A program made the translations under genes and the position numbers. The notes below the pieces were generated by a model, which saw only the letters and a list, made by a program, of their open reading frames with translations, did no database searches and was not told the DNA's origin. Below, one piece after another: positions 49,401 through 59,139 of a stretch of 64,000 bases of DNA. Position 1 is the first letter of the stretch. Each line of letters begins with the position of its first letter. The stretch comes from Klebsiella pneumoniae (GTDB taxonomy: Bacteria; Myxococcota_A; UBA796; SXON01): positions 154,849-218,848 of the forward strand of contig CAMAXZ010000002.1 in assembly GCA_945862325.1 (NCBI GenBank), given 5' to 3'.

Positions 49401-52126
49401 GGCAGGGCGTCCTGCACCGCGAACGCGGCCTGCGCGAGAGGTAGCCGCGCGTCGGTGGCCGACGCGCCGCACGCCGCGACGATGGCGTCGAAGGGTGTCT
49501 CCGCGTGGGCGAGGGCCCCAAGCACCGCGGCGCGCGCGCCGGCGAGGCGGTCACCGGGCGCGCCCCCGCGGCTCGTCTCCACCCGGATCGGCAGGGTGTT
49601 GGCCAGGAACACCACGGTGGCCCGAGCGTCGTCGTCGCGGTTGTGGTGCGGCACCGCGAGGACGAGGTCCTCCGAGGCTCCCGAAGCGTGCATCGCAGCG
49701 GCGAAGGCACAGAGCAAGGTGGCGAACGGCGTGGCCCCGGCCGCTCGCCCGGCCCGCCGGGCCGCCTCGGCCACCGGCCCGGGGACACGCGCGTCGACGC
49801 GCGCCGGGCGACGCGGGGCGTCCGGATGATCGTACGGGATGCCAGAGCGCGCCGGGCCGACGAGGCGCGCCGCCCACCACGCGGGGTCACCGTTGCGCGC
49901 CCGCTCACGACGCGCCAGCTCGGCCGGCGAGGGGGCCTCCGGCAGGGCGCGGCCGTCGAGCGCCGCGGCGAGGTCGTGCGCGATCGGGGTGAGCGCGGCG
50001 GCGTCGACCACGAGGTGGTGGAACAGGAGCTCGACGCGCACCCGCGTGGGGGACTCGCGGACCAGCGTCGCGCGCCACGGGGGTGCACGATCGAGGTCGA
50101 ACGGCCCGTTCTGGGGCGGCGCGTCCGACTCGGGCAACGCGACGACGTCCTCCATCGCTTCGATGGGCAGCACCGCGGGGTGCAGGCGACCGTCGACCGC
50201 CCCGAACACCGTGCGGAGCCCGGGGTGTCGCGCGACGAGCGCGCGGAAGGCGGCGCGCACGCGCGTCGACGGGAGCGGCCCCGGTGCGTCGACCACCACC
50301 GACGCCGGGAGATGCGCGTCGGTCGCGTCGGGTTCGAGCCGGTGGAGGAGCCAGAGGCGCTCTTGAGCACGCGTGGCCAGGGGCTCGGGCGCGGCGACGC
50401 GCGCCGCGAGGGCGGCGACCGTCGCGCCCACCCGCAGATCGTCGAGGGTGACGCCGCGACCGAAGCGGGCGCTCAGCCGCGCGCAGAGGCGGATGGCGGC
50501 GAGGGAATCGCCGCCGAGGCTGTAGAAGTCTTCGTCCCGGCCGACCGGCGACACGCCGAGCAGGTCCTCGACGATGTCGGCGACGGCGCGCTCTTCCGGG
50601 GTGCGCTCGGCGGAGGCGGCGTCGATCGTGCGCGCGCGCCGCGACGGCGCCGGAAGCGCGGCGCGGTCGACCTTGCCGCTCGGCGTGAGCGGGAGCGCGT
50701 CGAGCCGTACGAAGGCGGACGGCACGAAGGCGTCGGGGAGCCGCTCGGCGAGCCAGTCCCGCCACGGCTCGGCGGCGTCGGCGACGACGTACGCGACGAG
50801 GCGCGTGGGGCCCTCGTCGTCGCGTCGCGCGACCACGGCGGCCTCGCGCACCCCCGGGAGGCTCCGGAGCACGGCCTCGACCTCGGCCGGCTCGACCCGG
50901 ACCCCGCGCACCTTGACCTGCTCGTCGACCCGCCCCTCGAACACGAGCGCGCCGTCGTCGCGCAGCCTGCCGAGGTCCCCCGTGCGGTACACGCGCGCCC
51001 CGTCCGGCGTTCGCACGAAGCGGGCCGCCGTGAGGTCCGCGCGGCCGAGATAGCCACGCGCGACGCCGGGGCCGCCGAGGGCGATCTCCCCGCGCTCGCC
51101 GGGGGCGGTAGCCTCGGTGGTGCCGGGCACGAGCAGGTGCACCGTGGTCTCGCCGATCGGGGTGCCGACCGGCGGCCAAACCTCGCCCGCGTGGACGCGG
51201 TGCGCCGTGGCGGCGACGGTGGCCTCGGTCGGGCCGTACACGTTGTGGAGTGAGCGCCCCGGCGCGAACCGCGCGACGAGGTCGGGCGGCATCGGCTCGC
51301 CGCCGATCATCAGCGCGCGCAGGGCGGGCAAGCCCGAGTCCGGGGTGAGCCCGAGCACCGTGGGCGTGCAGGTGAGGTGCGTGACGCCCGCGCCCGCGAG
51401 CGTGGCGTGCAGGGGCGGACCGGGCACGAGGGCCGCGGCGGGACGCACGACGAGGACGCCGCCGGAGCCGAGCCAGAGCGCGAGGTCGAAGAGGTGCACG
51501 TCGAACGAAAGAGCGGAGAAGAACAGGATTCGGCTCGACTCGTCCGCTTCGAACCGGGGCGCCAGGGCGTCCGTCAGCGCGGCGAGGCTCCCGTGCTCCA
51601 CCACGACGCCCTTGGGCGTGCCCGACGTGCCGCTCGTATAGATGACGTACGCCGCCGACTCTGAGGGGACGCGCGCGGGCCGGCGGGCGGGTGGCTCCTC
51701 CTCGTGCGGGTCGTCGAGATCGAGCCGGAGCGCGACCGGCGCGCCGACGAGGGGGTGGGTCGTGGCGTCGACGAGCACCACCGGCGGCCGCGCGTCCGCG
51801 ACGAGCGCGGCGAGCCGACGCGGGGGGAGCGCCGGCTCCAAGGGCAGGTACGAGCCGCCCGCGCGCCACACGGCGAGGATCGCGGCGACGAGGTCGGGGC
51901 CGCGCGTGGCGCACACCCCGACCGGCACCTCGCTCCGCACCCCCAACGCCACGAGGCGCCGCGCGAGCGCTTCGACGCGACGCTCGAGTGTGCCCCAGGT
52001 CCATCGCGCCGCGGCGCCGTCCGGTGCCAGGGCGTCAATCGCGACGTGGTCGGCGCGATGGCGTGCGTGCTCGCGGAGTCGGTCTGCGGGCCCCGCGCCC
52101 CGCCGTGGTCGCGTGTTCCTGCCCAC
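40412..52126 (-). CDS. Hybrid NRPS/PKS megasynthase, single ORF 3904 aa; apparent order A-T-C-(acyl/AMP ligase-like)-KR-T-KS-AT-(psiKR-like)-MT-T-TE
   Basis: Motifs read in translation: A YIYTSGTSGTPKGVVVEH-like and NVYGPTEA; T FYSLGGDSLAAIRL; C FHHLVVDAAAL; second adenylating domain FFQCSSGTTARVKL and RIANGAETVS; KR VIFGGNGGVGR; T FFALGGHSLLLVQ; KS TVQTACSTSLVAVH, EAHATGTALGDPVE, VGHLNAAAG; AT GHSVGEWAAA with HAFH; MT VLELGGGQGLLTWP; T FVALGADSLIMLRL; TE YHLGGYSFGCLVAHEMA. Confidence 0.93.
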   Translation of the reverse strand: MGRNTRPRRGAGPADRLREHARHRADHVAIDALAPDGAAARWTWGTLERRVEALARRLVALGVRSEVPVGVCATRGPDLVAAILAVWRAGGSYLPLEPALPPRRLAALVADARPPVVLVDATTHPLVGAPVALRLDLDDPHEEEPPARRPARVPSESAAYVIYTSGTSGTPKGVVVEHGSLAALTDALAPRFEADESSRILFFSALSFDVHLFDLALWLGSGGVLVVRPAAALVPGPPLHATLAGAGVTHLTCTPTVLGLTPDSGLPALRALMIGGEPMPPDLVARFAPGRSLHNVYGPTEATVAATAHRVHAGEVWPPVGTPIGETTVHLLVPGTTEATAPGERGEIALGGPGVARGYLGRADLTAARFVRTPDGARVYRTGDLGRLRDDGALVFEGRVDEQVKVRGVRVEPAEVEAVLRSLPGVREAAVVARRDDEGPTRLVAYVVADAAEPWRDWLAERLPDAFVPSAFVRLDALPLTPSGKVDRAALPAPSRRARTIDAASAERTPEERAVADIVEDLLGVSPVGRDEDFYSLGGDSLAAIRLCARLSARFGRGVTLDDLRVGATVAALAARVAAPEPLATRAQERLWLLHRLEPDATDAHLPASVVVDAPGPLPSTRVRAAFRALVARHPGLRTVFGAVDGRLHPAVLPIEAMEDVVALPESDAPPQNGPFDLDRAPPWRATLVRESPTRVRVELLFHHLVVDAAALTPIAHDLAAALDGRALPEAPSPAELARRERARNGDPAWWAARLVGPARSGIPYDHPDAPRRPARVDARVPGPVAEAARRAGRAAGATPFATLLCAFAAAMHASGASEDLVLAVPHHNRDDDARATVVFLANTLPIRVETSRGGAPGDRLAGARAAVLGALAHAETPFDAIVAACGASATDARLPLAQAAFAVQDALPEVVAHDGTRVRVEGVIGDSAPYDLTVELWPEGEGYRVVVFHDAGRYALATVERLIERFLAELRALAAPPAHVVGPPLEAAPTPALRSLLARAASRWPDTPIHYVEADDRVVRSSYADLHRRAAALAARLHADAPDARTAVILTDEGLPTFVAFWACLYARITPAVVATPTLWEAGHGAYDKLRHVAGLLGPVLLASPATAPAARAAFGDARVCVADVDAPSDHRHAPDPDEAAVDPDEAAFFQCSSGTTARVKLIAETHRAVHAHVRSVVAGCGYSASDVTLAWLPPDHVTTLLMGHVTDTCTGAAQVHVRTALALARPLVLLDQITAHRVTHTVSPTFGLRLVSEALEGATGSWDLRSLRRIANGAETVSPSVSRAFLARTAAFGLDPAAMQPGFGMAETASVITFEHAFRPERHVLRVRRDSLDGAVIPHEGEDAIALTGLGGPLPGVELRVVDPSGGVLPEGVVGRLEVRGEMVTPGVFDGPRRPPGAWLDTEDRAFLLDGSLYVVGRDKDTIVTRGAKLLASEIEEVAASVLGVTAAGAAAIPQDDGEALVVGVELRAGAVAADTTAAVSEAITRRLGVTPARVAVVDGLPRTSAGKLQRAELARRLGSATTDVVFARREWAPAPGAPRPGAARALWAPAPAGDLVTVLLDMAAAMRPDRAWIVAGTGDAVVDAALGGAVACARREGIDARLVLADPDDREIVLERELRLDGPEAEVRWVAGTRRAPGLVAAVPRPPAPPAAGTTWVIFGGNGGVGRVVASHLRARGVRVVVPAGVDVADREAVRATIDPIGRIDVVLHLAGVFAPCPVAGLHDGAVRGALRAKVDGTRALIGVLENRPDVELIAFGSTAAWDGAPGAAAYAAACRAQEALVESRAASGGRARVVTWGAWRDTGMSAGLPGGLGVEAALAAFDVVFGDGQAWVVGALAGSGTPRTDAPPRPVLAAGPPGAAEREARARIAAVWAELLRRDAVPEDVSFFALGGHSLLLVQAHARLESAFERQIPIAELFRSPTVAALARALVGEHEAPTGPEASAGAGAIAIVGMAARLPGARDVEEFWSNVSRGVVSARRATDDELRAAGVPDAERLDPRYVPVRAVLDDVAGFDDAFFGMSPREAALTDPQHRLFLEASWTALEHAGVDPARDVGRVGVFAGAGLEGYLLHHLVGERDGAALGRLGAIVGNDKDHLAPRVAYKLDLRGPAVTVQTACSTSLVAVHLARTELLAGTCELALAGGVNIGFPLGEGYVWQEGHILSPDGACRAFDAAAGGTFGGDGVGVVVLERLERALAHGRTIHAVILGSAVNNDGARKQAYTAPGVEGQVEVVRAALDAARVAPESIGYIEAHATGTALGDPVEVAALAAALGPRRAPRTLGALKPNVGHLNAAAGVAALIKAALVVREGRLPPTPHFERPNPALELESGSFVVRREAEPWSDDGPRRAGVSAFGFGGTNAHVVIEAPPEAAPSPPAASILDRLLLVSARSAPALAQASAALADHLDAHPGLDLADVAATLRARRRGFAERAAWLADDRPGATLRGPALAAGRVGAPQALALLFPGQGAQHAGMARGIYEADATVREVIDRGAARLAPRLGRDLRALLLADPADAEADVALARTDLAQPALFLVGVAVARAWIARGARPAALLGHSVGEWAAATIAGVFRFEDALDLVAERGRLVAATPEGAMLAVERAEAELELPEGLAIAAENGPRSVVVAGAPARIDAYAAALGAAGTPARRLAARHAFHTPDMASVIAPFAAAVARVRRDAPTIPLRSSLTGEWLTPAQAIDPAYWARQVAERVRFAPALAALFEDPRHFFVEVGPRRTLAALVARLPGGAGRVVACLPAPRPGAPPDPTPFVEAVATAWVRGVPLDADDGGRRVAPLPGTPFDRRRHWIDPPAAPATAPRPLTRLGPSRWERVESTSANAPRTWVIGDDAAASALRGAGVDAVVVAHDGLTDLLESARADERSPGALVLLAPDAARLRAVGLAVARRSFRARTRLVVALNGAFDVEDAELVSLARRLPGELPDLRVAVLEHATSAGIAAALRADVGGELRHDGALWARVPTPLAAALSGPVLVVDGPRRDGARVRAALGRAGVPSVRAAATTAPWRTTLPELEAGFERSLAVRPIDAWPGLRRALEDACAATVLRFLADVGVDVRPGAAHDRVALATTIGVRPAFSRLFDAMLDVLVADAVAHTDGGAIRFARALPEPTALWAAVERDHARFAGISSFVQHCAAHYADALAGRTDAIGVIYPGGSSRLVDAVDRRVAEHRDDRARILLLCAALRRLADARPLGPDGEPRLLRVLELGGGQGLLTWPLVAALQGHANVEIHFTDLGGAFVDDARREAKRRGVASRMRFDKLDVSRPADPSVFPPGGYDAIVAYNVLHAAPDVPAVLRNLLPLARPGGLLGVVEILRTERWDLLTWGLAEGWWYYADDVREDGPLLGLDAWERVLAREGWTDVETRPRLGRDTTDHGLLLAQAPGEPAEEEVPPDFPLAGPLDLAAAITAAEARVGPLAAIVIDPSALRDDTPVLAAAPRPHDPTPSPAPRCFVVLRPGDPDARAFGPEWEGIVLDRPPVVEAPGERASSVAPAAARRPDAPYVAPRTPLEARVAAVAAEILGVASVGVTDDFVALGADSLIMLRLTDRLAAELGREIPSEAAFRGSTVERLAAAIEAPNAPRDAPAPDAASPLVCLQPLGHKPPIFVAHPATGVVFPYYGLARALGADRPFYALQALGLDGLGPADTTVEDMARHYIAAIRTVQPRGPYHLGGYSFGCLVAHEMAVQLAEQGEPPGLVALVDEPAPVGGYRPSPLLMTQMVADGFWDSVLPLAPEYFALFFSEDAPAPAAAPPRGLMDRVRASRLGRPLERFAARAVLSGFFPEEQRPIALRQPALTRLLELFLLHGKLTTTYEGRAYPHRHTLLKATDLTGRAALDPTQGWRMLAAGGVDVHRIPGKHLTLLRPPHVVRVAEVLRACLERAEGG
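43880..44745 (-). other. Acyltransferase (AT) domain, malonyl-type signature (approximate bounds)
   Basis: LLFPGQGAQHAGMARG ... GHSVGEWAAA ... HAFH. Confidence 0.75.
45005..46280 (-). other. Ketosynthase (KS) domain of the megasynthase (approximate bounds)
   Basis: From AIAIVGMAARLPGA to GTNAHVVIEAP; active-site TACSTS near 45755-45775. Confidence 0.85.
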
Positions 52127-52191
52127 GCCAGGATGATCCGCGAACGCCGCGTTCCGGTCAAGTGGCCGACGACGCGCTACACTTGCCCGTT

Positions 52192-54156
52192 GTGCCCACG
52201 CAGGACCGATCCGAGCAGCCTTCGTTGCCGTCGCTGACGTTGGACGACCTCTTGGCGCCGAACACCACGATGGACTTCGGCGACGTGCTCGACGGCTCTC
52301 TGTCGCCCTCGGCCACGTTCGGTGCGCGGGTCCGCGAGTCCACGCGCGCGCCGCGCACCGCCGGTGTGCCCGAGCGGCAGTCGTTCCGAACGACCGTCCA
52401 GGAGCTCCCGGCGATGCGCGTGGCGAACGTCGACGGCGCGCCGCACGCGCTCGACGAGGCGCCCGACGTGCTCATCATCGGGGTGCTCGGCGTGGGCGGG
52501 ATGGGTCGCGTCGAGCTCGGTCGGCAGCGCGCCCTCGACCGCGAAGTGGCGGTCAAGCGGGTGCGCCCCGACCGCCTGAACCCCGCGACGGTGGACGCGC
52601 TGTACACCGAGGCCCACGTCACCGGGGCCCTCGAACACCCGAACATCGTGCCGGTGCACCTCCTCGGTCGCGACGTCGACGGCGCGCCGATCATGGTGAT
52701 GAAGCGGGTCGAAGGCGTGTCCTGGGGGGACCTGCTCAAAGACCCGGATCACCCCATGTGGCGGGGCGTCCCGGACCGCCTGCTGTTTCACCTGGACGTG
52801 CTCACCCAGGTCTGCGACGCCGTGCACTTCGCGCACAGCCGGCGTGTGCTGCACCGCGACCTGAAGACCGAGAACATCATGGTCGGGTCGTTCGGCGAGG
52901 TCTACGTCGTCGATTGGGGCATCGCCGTGCGCCTCGACGCGCCGCCGAGCCGGGCGATCTGCGGCACCCCGGCGTTCATGGCTCCGGAGATGCTCGACGG
53001 CACGGAGAGGCTGTCGGTGCGCACCGATGTGTTCTTGCTCGGCGGCGTGCTGCACGAGGTCCTCGCGGGGCGTCCCCGGCACGCGGGCGAGACGGTGCGC
53101 GAGACCCTCGAGGCGGTGCGCCGCTGCGACCCGCCCTCCCTGCCGGCCGCCGCGCCGGCGGCCCTCGCGGACCTGTGCCGCCGCGCGACGGCGTCGGACC
53201 CCACGCTTCGCCCCGCCGACGTCGCGGCGTTCAAGCGCGAGATCGAGTCCTACGTGCGAAACCGCGGCTCGATCGCGCTCGCCGCCGACGCCGAGCAGCG
53301 TCGCGCGGAGCTCGCGACGCTGCTCGCCGCGCTTCACGCCGGCGCGCCTGCCGAGGCCCGGCTCCGCGCGCGTCGCCTGTGCGCGGAGGCGTCGTTCGGG
53401 TTTCGCCAGGCGCTCGCCGCGTGGGCAGAGAACCCGGCGGGCGCCGTCGGACTCAGGGCGTGTCTGCTGCTGAGCGTCGACCTGGAGCTGTTGGACCGCA
53501 ACGCCGTCGGGGCCCGCGCCGCCTTGTCGGAGGTCACCGACGCCCCGCCGGAGCTCGCGCTTCGGGTCTCCGAGCTCGAAGCCGCGCTCGCGGCCGAGGC
53601 GCGCGCGTCGTCGGAGCTCGCGCAGATCCGTCACGACGCCAGCGCGTCGGTCGGGCTCGTGCCGCGCACGGTGGCGATGGTCGGCATCCATGCCAGCATC
53701 GCCGCCTTCTGGTTGGGCCTCGCCCGCATCGGTGTCGCGATCACGCACGAGGGCATCCTCGCGTTCGGCCTGGTCCTCCTGGTGTCGTTGCTCGCCACCT
53801 TCCGGTACTTCCGGCACACCCTGATGGCGAACCGCTTCAACCGCCAGGTGCTCTACGCGCTGGTCGCGTTCTGCGTCTACAACACCGTCGAGGGCGCCCT
53901 CGGCTACATCAGCGACGTGCGGGTGGACCACCTCGCGTGGAGCGCCTACCTCGCGATCTCGCTGATGTTCGCGGTGATGGCGATGACCATGGCCCCCGTG
54001 ACGGCCGTGCTGATCCCTCCGGCCGTGATCTCGGCCGTGTACTGCGCGCTGGTGCCTTCCGCCGTGGCCGAGTCGCTCAGCCTCTTCAACGCGAGCGCCG
54101 CGCTCGCCTGGCTCGTCGCGTTCTGGGTGGAGCGGGGCGCGCGCCGGGACGCCTGA
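52192..54156 (+). CDS. Ser/Thr protein kinase (Hanks type) with C-terminal multi-TM region
   Basis: LGVGGMGRVELGRQRALDREVAVKRV; HRDLKTENIMVGSFGEVYVVDWGIAV; GTPAFMAPEML; C-terminal hydrophobic helices. Start (GTG 52192 or ATG 52270) uncertain. Confidence 0.88.
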   Translation: MPTQDRSEQPSLPSLTLDDLLAPNTTMDFGDVLDGSLSPSATFGARVRESTRAPRTAGVPERQSFRTTVQELPAMRVANVDGAPHALDEAPDVLIIGVLGVGGMGRVELGRQRALDREVAVKRVRPDRLNPATVDALYTEAHVTGALEHPNIVPVHLLGRDVDGAPIMVMKRVEGVSWGDLLKDPDHPMWRGVPDRLLFHLDVLTQVCDAVHFAHSRRVLHRDLKTENIMVGSFGEVYVVDWGIAVRLDAPPSRAICGTPAFMAPEMLDGTERLSVRTDVFLLGGVLHEVLAGRPRHAGETVRETLEAVRRCDPPSLPAAAPAALADLCRRATASDPTLRPADVAAFKREIESYVRNRGSIALAADAEQRRAELATLLAALHAGAPAEARLRARRLCAEASFGFRQALAAWAENPAGAVGLRACLLLSVDLELLDRNAVGARAALSEVTDAPPELALRVSELEAALAAEARASSELAQIRHDASASVGLVPRTVAMVGIHASIAAFWLGLARIGVAITHEGILAFGLVLLVSLLATFRYFRHTLMANRFNRQVLYALVAFCVYNTVEGALGYISDVRVDHLAWSAYLAISLMFAVMAMTMAPVTAVLIPPAVISAVYCALVPSAVAESLSLFNASAALAWLVAFWVERGARRDA

Positions 54157-54157
54157 C

Positions 54158-54763
54158 TCAACGCCCGGGGGCGAGGCGCCGCACGATCTCGCTCACGACG
54201 CGCGCGTAGCGCTCTTGGAACCCCGCGGAGCTCGGCGCCTCGCCCGTCAACATCCGCGCCATCTGCGGGAGCACGAACGGGAAGATGCACAGCGCGATGA
54301 AGGCGAGCGCGAGGAAGCGCGGCTCGAGGCGCTTGTCGACCACGTCCGACTCCTGCAACCGTGCGAACTCTTCGGCGATGTGGCGTGAGCTCGCGACGCG
54401 TACGGCCTCCGCGTGGACCGCGCCCTCCCCGACGTCGAGCGACTCCCACATCAGAAGGCGCAACCAGCGCCGTTGGCACTGTGCGTGGGCGAGGATGCGC
54501 CCGACGTTGAGCGCGAGGTCCTCGGTCGTGCGCACGTCGAGCGGCGGTCGCGCCTTGAGCGCCGACTGCATGACGGCGTCGTACAGGCCGTTCTTGTCGC
54601 GGAAGTAGTGGTAGATCAGCTGCTTGTTGCATCCCGCGGCGCGAGCGATGCCGTCCACGCGGGCCCCTGCCACGCCGTGTTCGGCGAACTCGTCGGTCGC
54701 GGCTTCGAGGATGCGCTCACGGTTCGAGTCCCGAGGCGCGTCGGAGTCAACAGGCACGGTCAT
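54158..54763 (-). CDS. TetR family transcriptional regulator
   Basis: RERILEAATDEFAEHGVAGARVDGIARAAGCNKQLIYHYFRDKNGLYDAVM. Confidence 0.93.
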   Translation of the reverse strand: MTVPVDSDAPRDSNRERILEAATDEFAEHGVAGARVDGIARAAGCNKQLIYHYFRDKNGLYDAVMQSALKARPPLDVRTTEDLALNVGRILAHAQCQRRWLRLLMWESLDVGEGAVHAEAVRVASSRHIAEEFARLQESDVVDKRLEPRFLALAFIALCIFPFVLPQMARMLTGEAPSSAGFQERYARVVSEIVRRLAPGR

Positions 54764-54805
54764 CCCGGCAGGTATACCGCACGCGGTGGCGGTCGCGTGA
54801 CGATC

Positions 54806-54876
54806 ATCCAACCGGATGGTTGGCCGGTGGCGAGGGTCACCGAAACGGACGAAGGCATCCAACCAGTTGGTTGGAT
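54806..54876. promoter_or_regulatory. Two palindromic candidate TetR operators
   Basis: CCAACC-GGAT-GGTTGG (54808-54823) and ATCCAACC-AGTT-GGTTGGAT (54857-54876) in the divergent tetR/efflux intergenic region; centres 51 bp apart. Confidence 0.8.
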
Positions 54877-54906
54877 CGTCGCGCAGGCCGGGCTAAGCGG
54901 CCGCCC

Positions 54907-55992
54907 ATGCGTGTTCCCCTCCCCCTGGCGTTGGTCGCCTCGCTCTCCATCCTCTCCGTCCTCGCCTGCGGGCACGGGCCCGAAGGCGACGCGCTGTCCT
55001 CCGCGCGCGTCGAGGAAGGTCCTCCCGTGGCGGTGTCGACGGCCCGCGCCGAGGCGGGGACCACCCCGGTCACCATCCCGATGGTGGGCACGCTGATCGC
55101 CGACCAGCAGGCGCAGATCGCGGCGGACACGAACGGCGTGGTCGTCGAGACCCGCTTCGAACGTGGGCAACGCGTGCGGCGCGGCGAGGTGCTCGCGGTG
55201 GTGGACACGCGGATCAGCGCGCTCAGCGCCACGGCGAGCGCGGCGCAGGCCGCGGCCCAACGCGCCCAGCTCGAGGTCGCCGACAGCGATTGTAAGCGTT
55301 CAAAGTCGCTGTTTGACCAGGGCGTCATCGCGGCCGCGCAGTGGGAGCGGGTGCGCGCCGGATGCGAGGCGCAGGCGAAGGCCCTCGAGGCCGCTTCGGC
55401 CTCCGCTGACGTCGCCGCCTCGAACCTCGATCGTACGAAGATCCGCGCGCCCTTCGACGGGGTCGTCGGCGAGCGGATGGTGGAGGTCGGCCAGTTCGTG
55501 GGCGCCGCCAACCCGATCGGGTCGATCTACGCGTCGGGCCCCCTCCGCGTCCGGGTGAGCGTGCCCGAGTCCCAGAGCTCGGGCGTGCGTGTGGGCGGCC
55601 TGGTGACGGTCACCCCGACGGCGACGCCGGACCAGAGCTTCCAAGGGGAGGTCCGCTACGTGTCGGGCGCGATCCGCGAGATGACCCGCGACCTCATCGT
55701 GGAGGCCGTCCTCGCGGAGGAGCACGAGGTGCTGCGGCCCGGGATGTTCGCGCGCGTCGACCTCCAGGTGGCCGACCGCCCCGGGGTGCTGGTGCCCACC
55801 GGCGCGCTGGTGCGCGAAGGCGCCATCAACCGCCTCTACTTCGTGAAGGACGGGTTCGCGGTCGAGAAGGTGGTGCGCGTCGGCGCCGAGCGCGACGGAA
55901 AGGTGGCCATCCTGTCCGACGTGGTGGAGGGGGATGTCGTCATCGTCGACCCCCGCCCACCGCTGAAGGACGGCTCCCGAGTGACGGAGTAG
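54907..55992 (+). CDS. RND efflux periplasmic adaptor (MFP/HlyD family), putative lipoprotein
   Basis: Lipobox LSVLACG; PVTIPMVGTLIADQQAQIAADTNGVVVETRFERGQRVRRGEVLAVVD; TKIRAPFDGVVGERMVEVGQFV. Confidence 0.92.
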   Translation: MRVPLPLALVASLSILSVLACGHGPEGDALSSARVEEGPPVAVSTARAEAGTTPVTIPMVGTLIADQQAQIAADTNGVVVETRFERGQRVRRGEVLAVVDTRISALSATASAAQAAAQRAQLEVADSDCKRSKSLFDQGVIAAAQWERVRAGCEAQAKALEAASASADVAASNLDRTKIRAPFDGVVGERMVEVGQFVGAANPIGSIYASGPLRVRVSVPESQSSGVRVGGLVTVTPTATPDQSFQGEVRYVSGAIREMTRDLIVEAVLAEEHEVLRPGMFARVDLQVADRPGVLVPTGALVREGAINRLYFVKDGFAVEKVVRVGAERDGKVAILSDVVEGDVVIVDPRPPLKDGSRVTE

Positions 55993-55995
55993 CCC

Positions 55996-59138
<3,143 letters not shown>

Positions 59139-59139
<1 letters not shown>

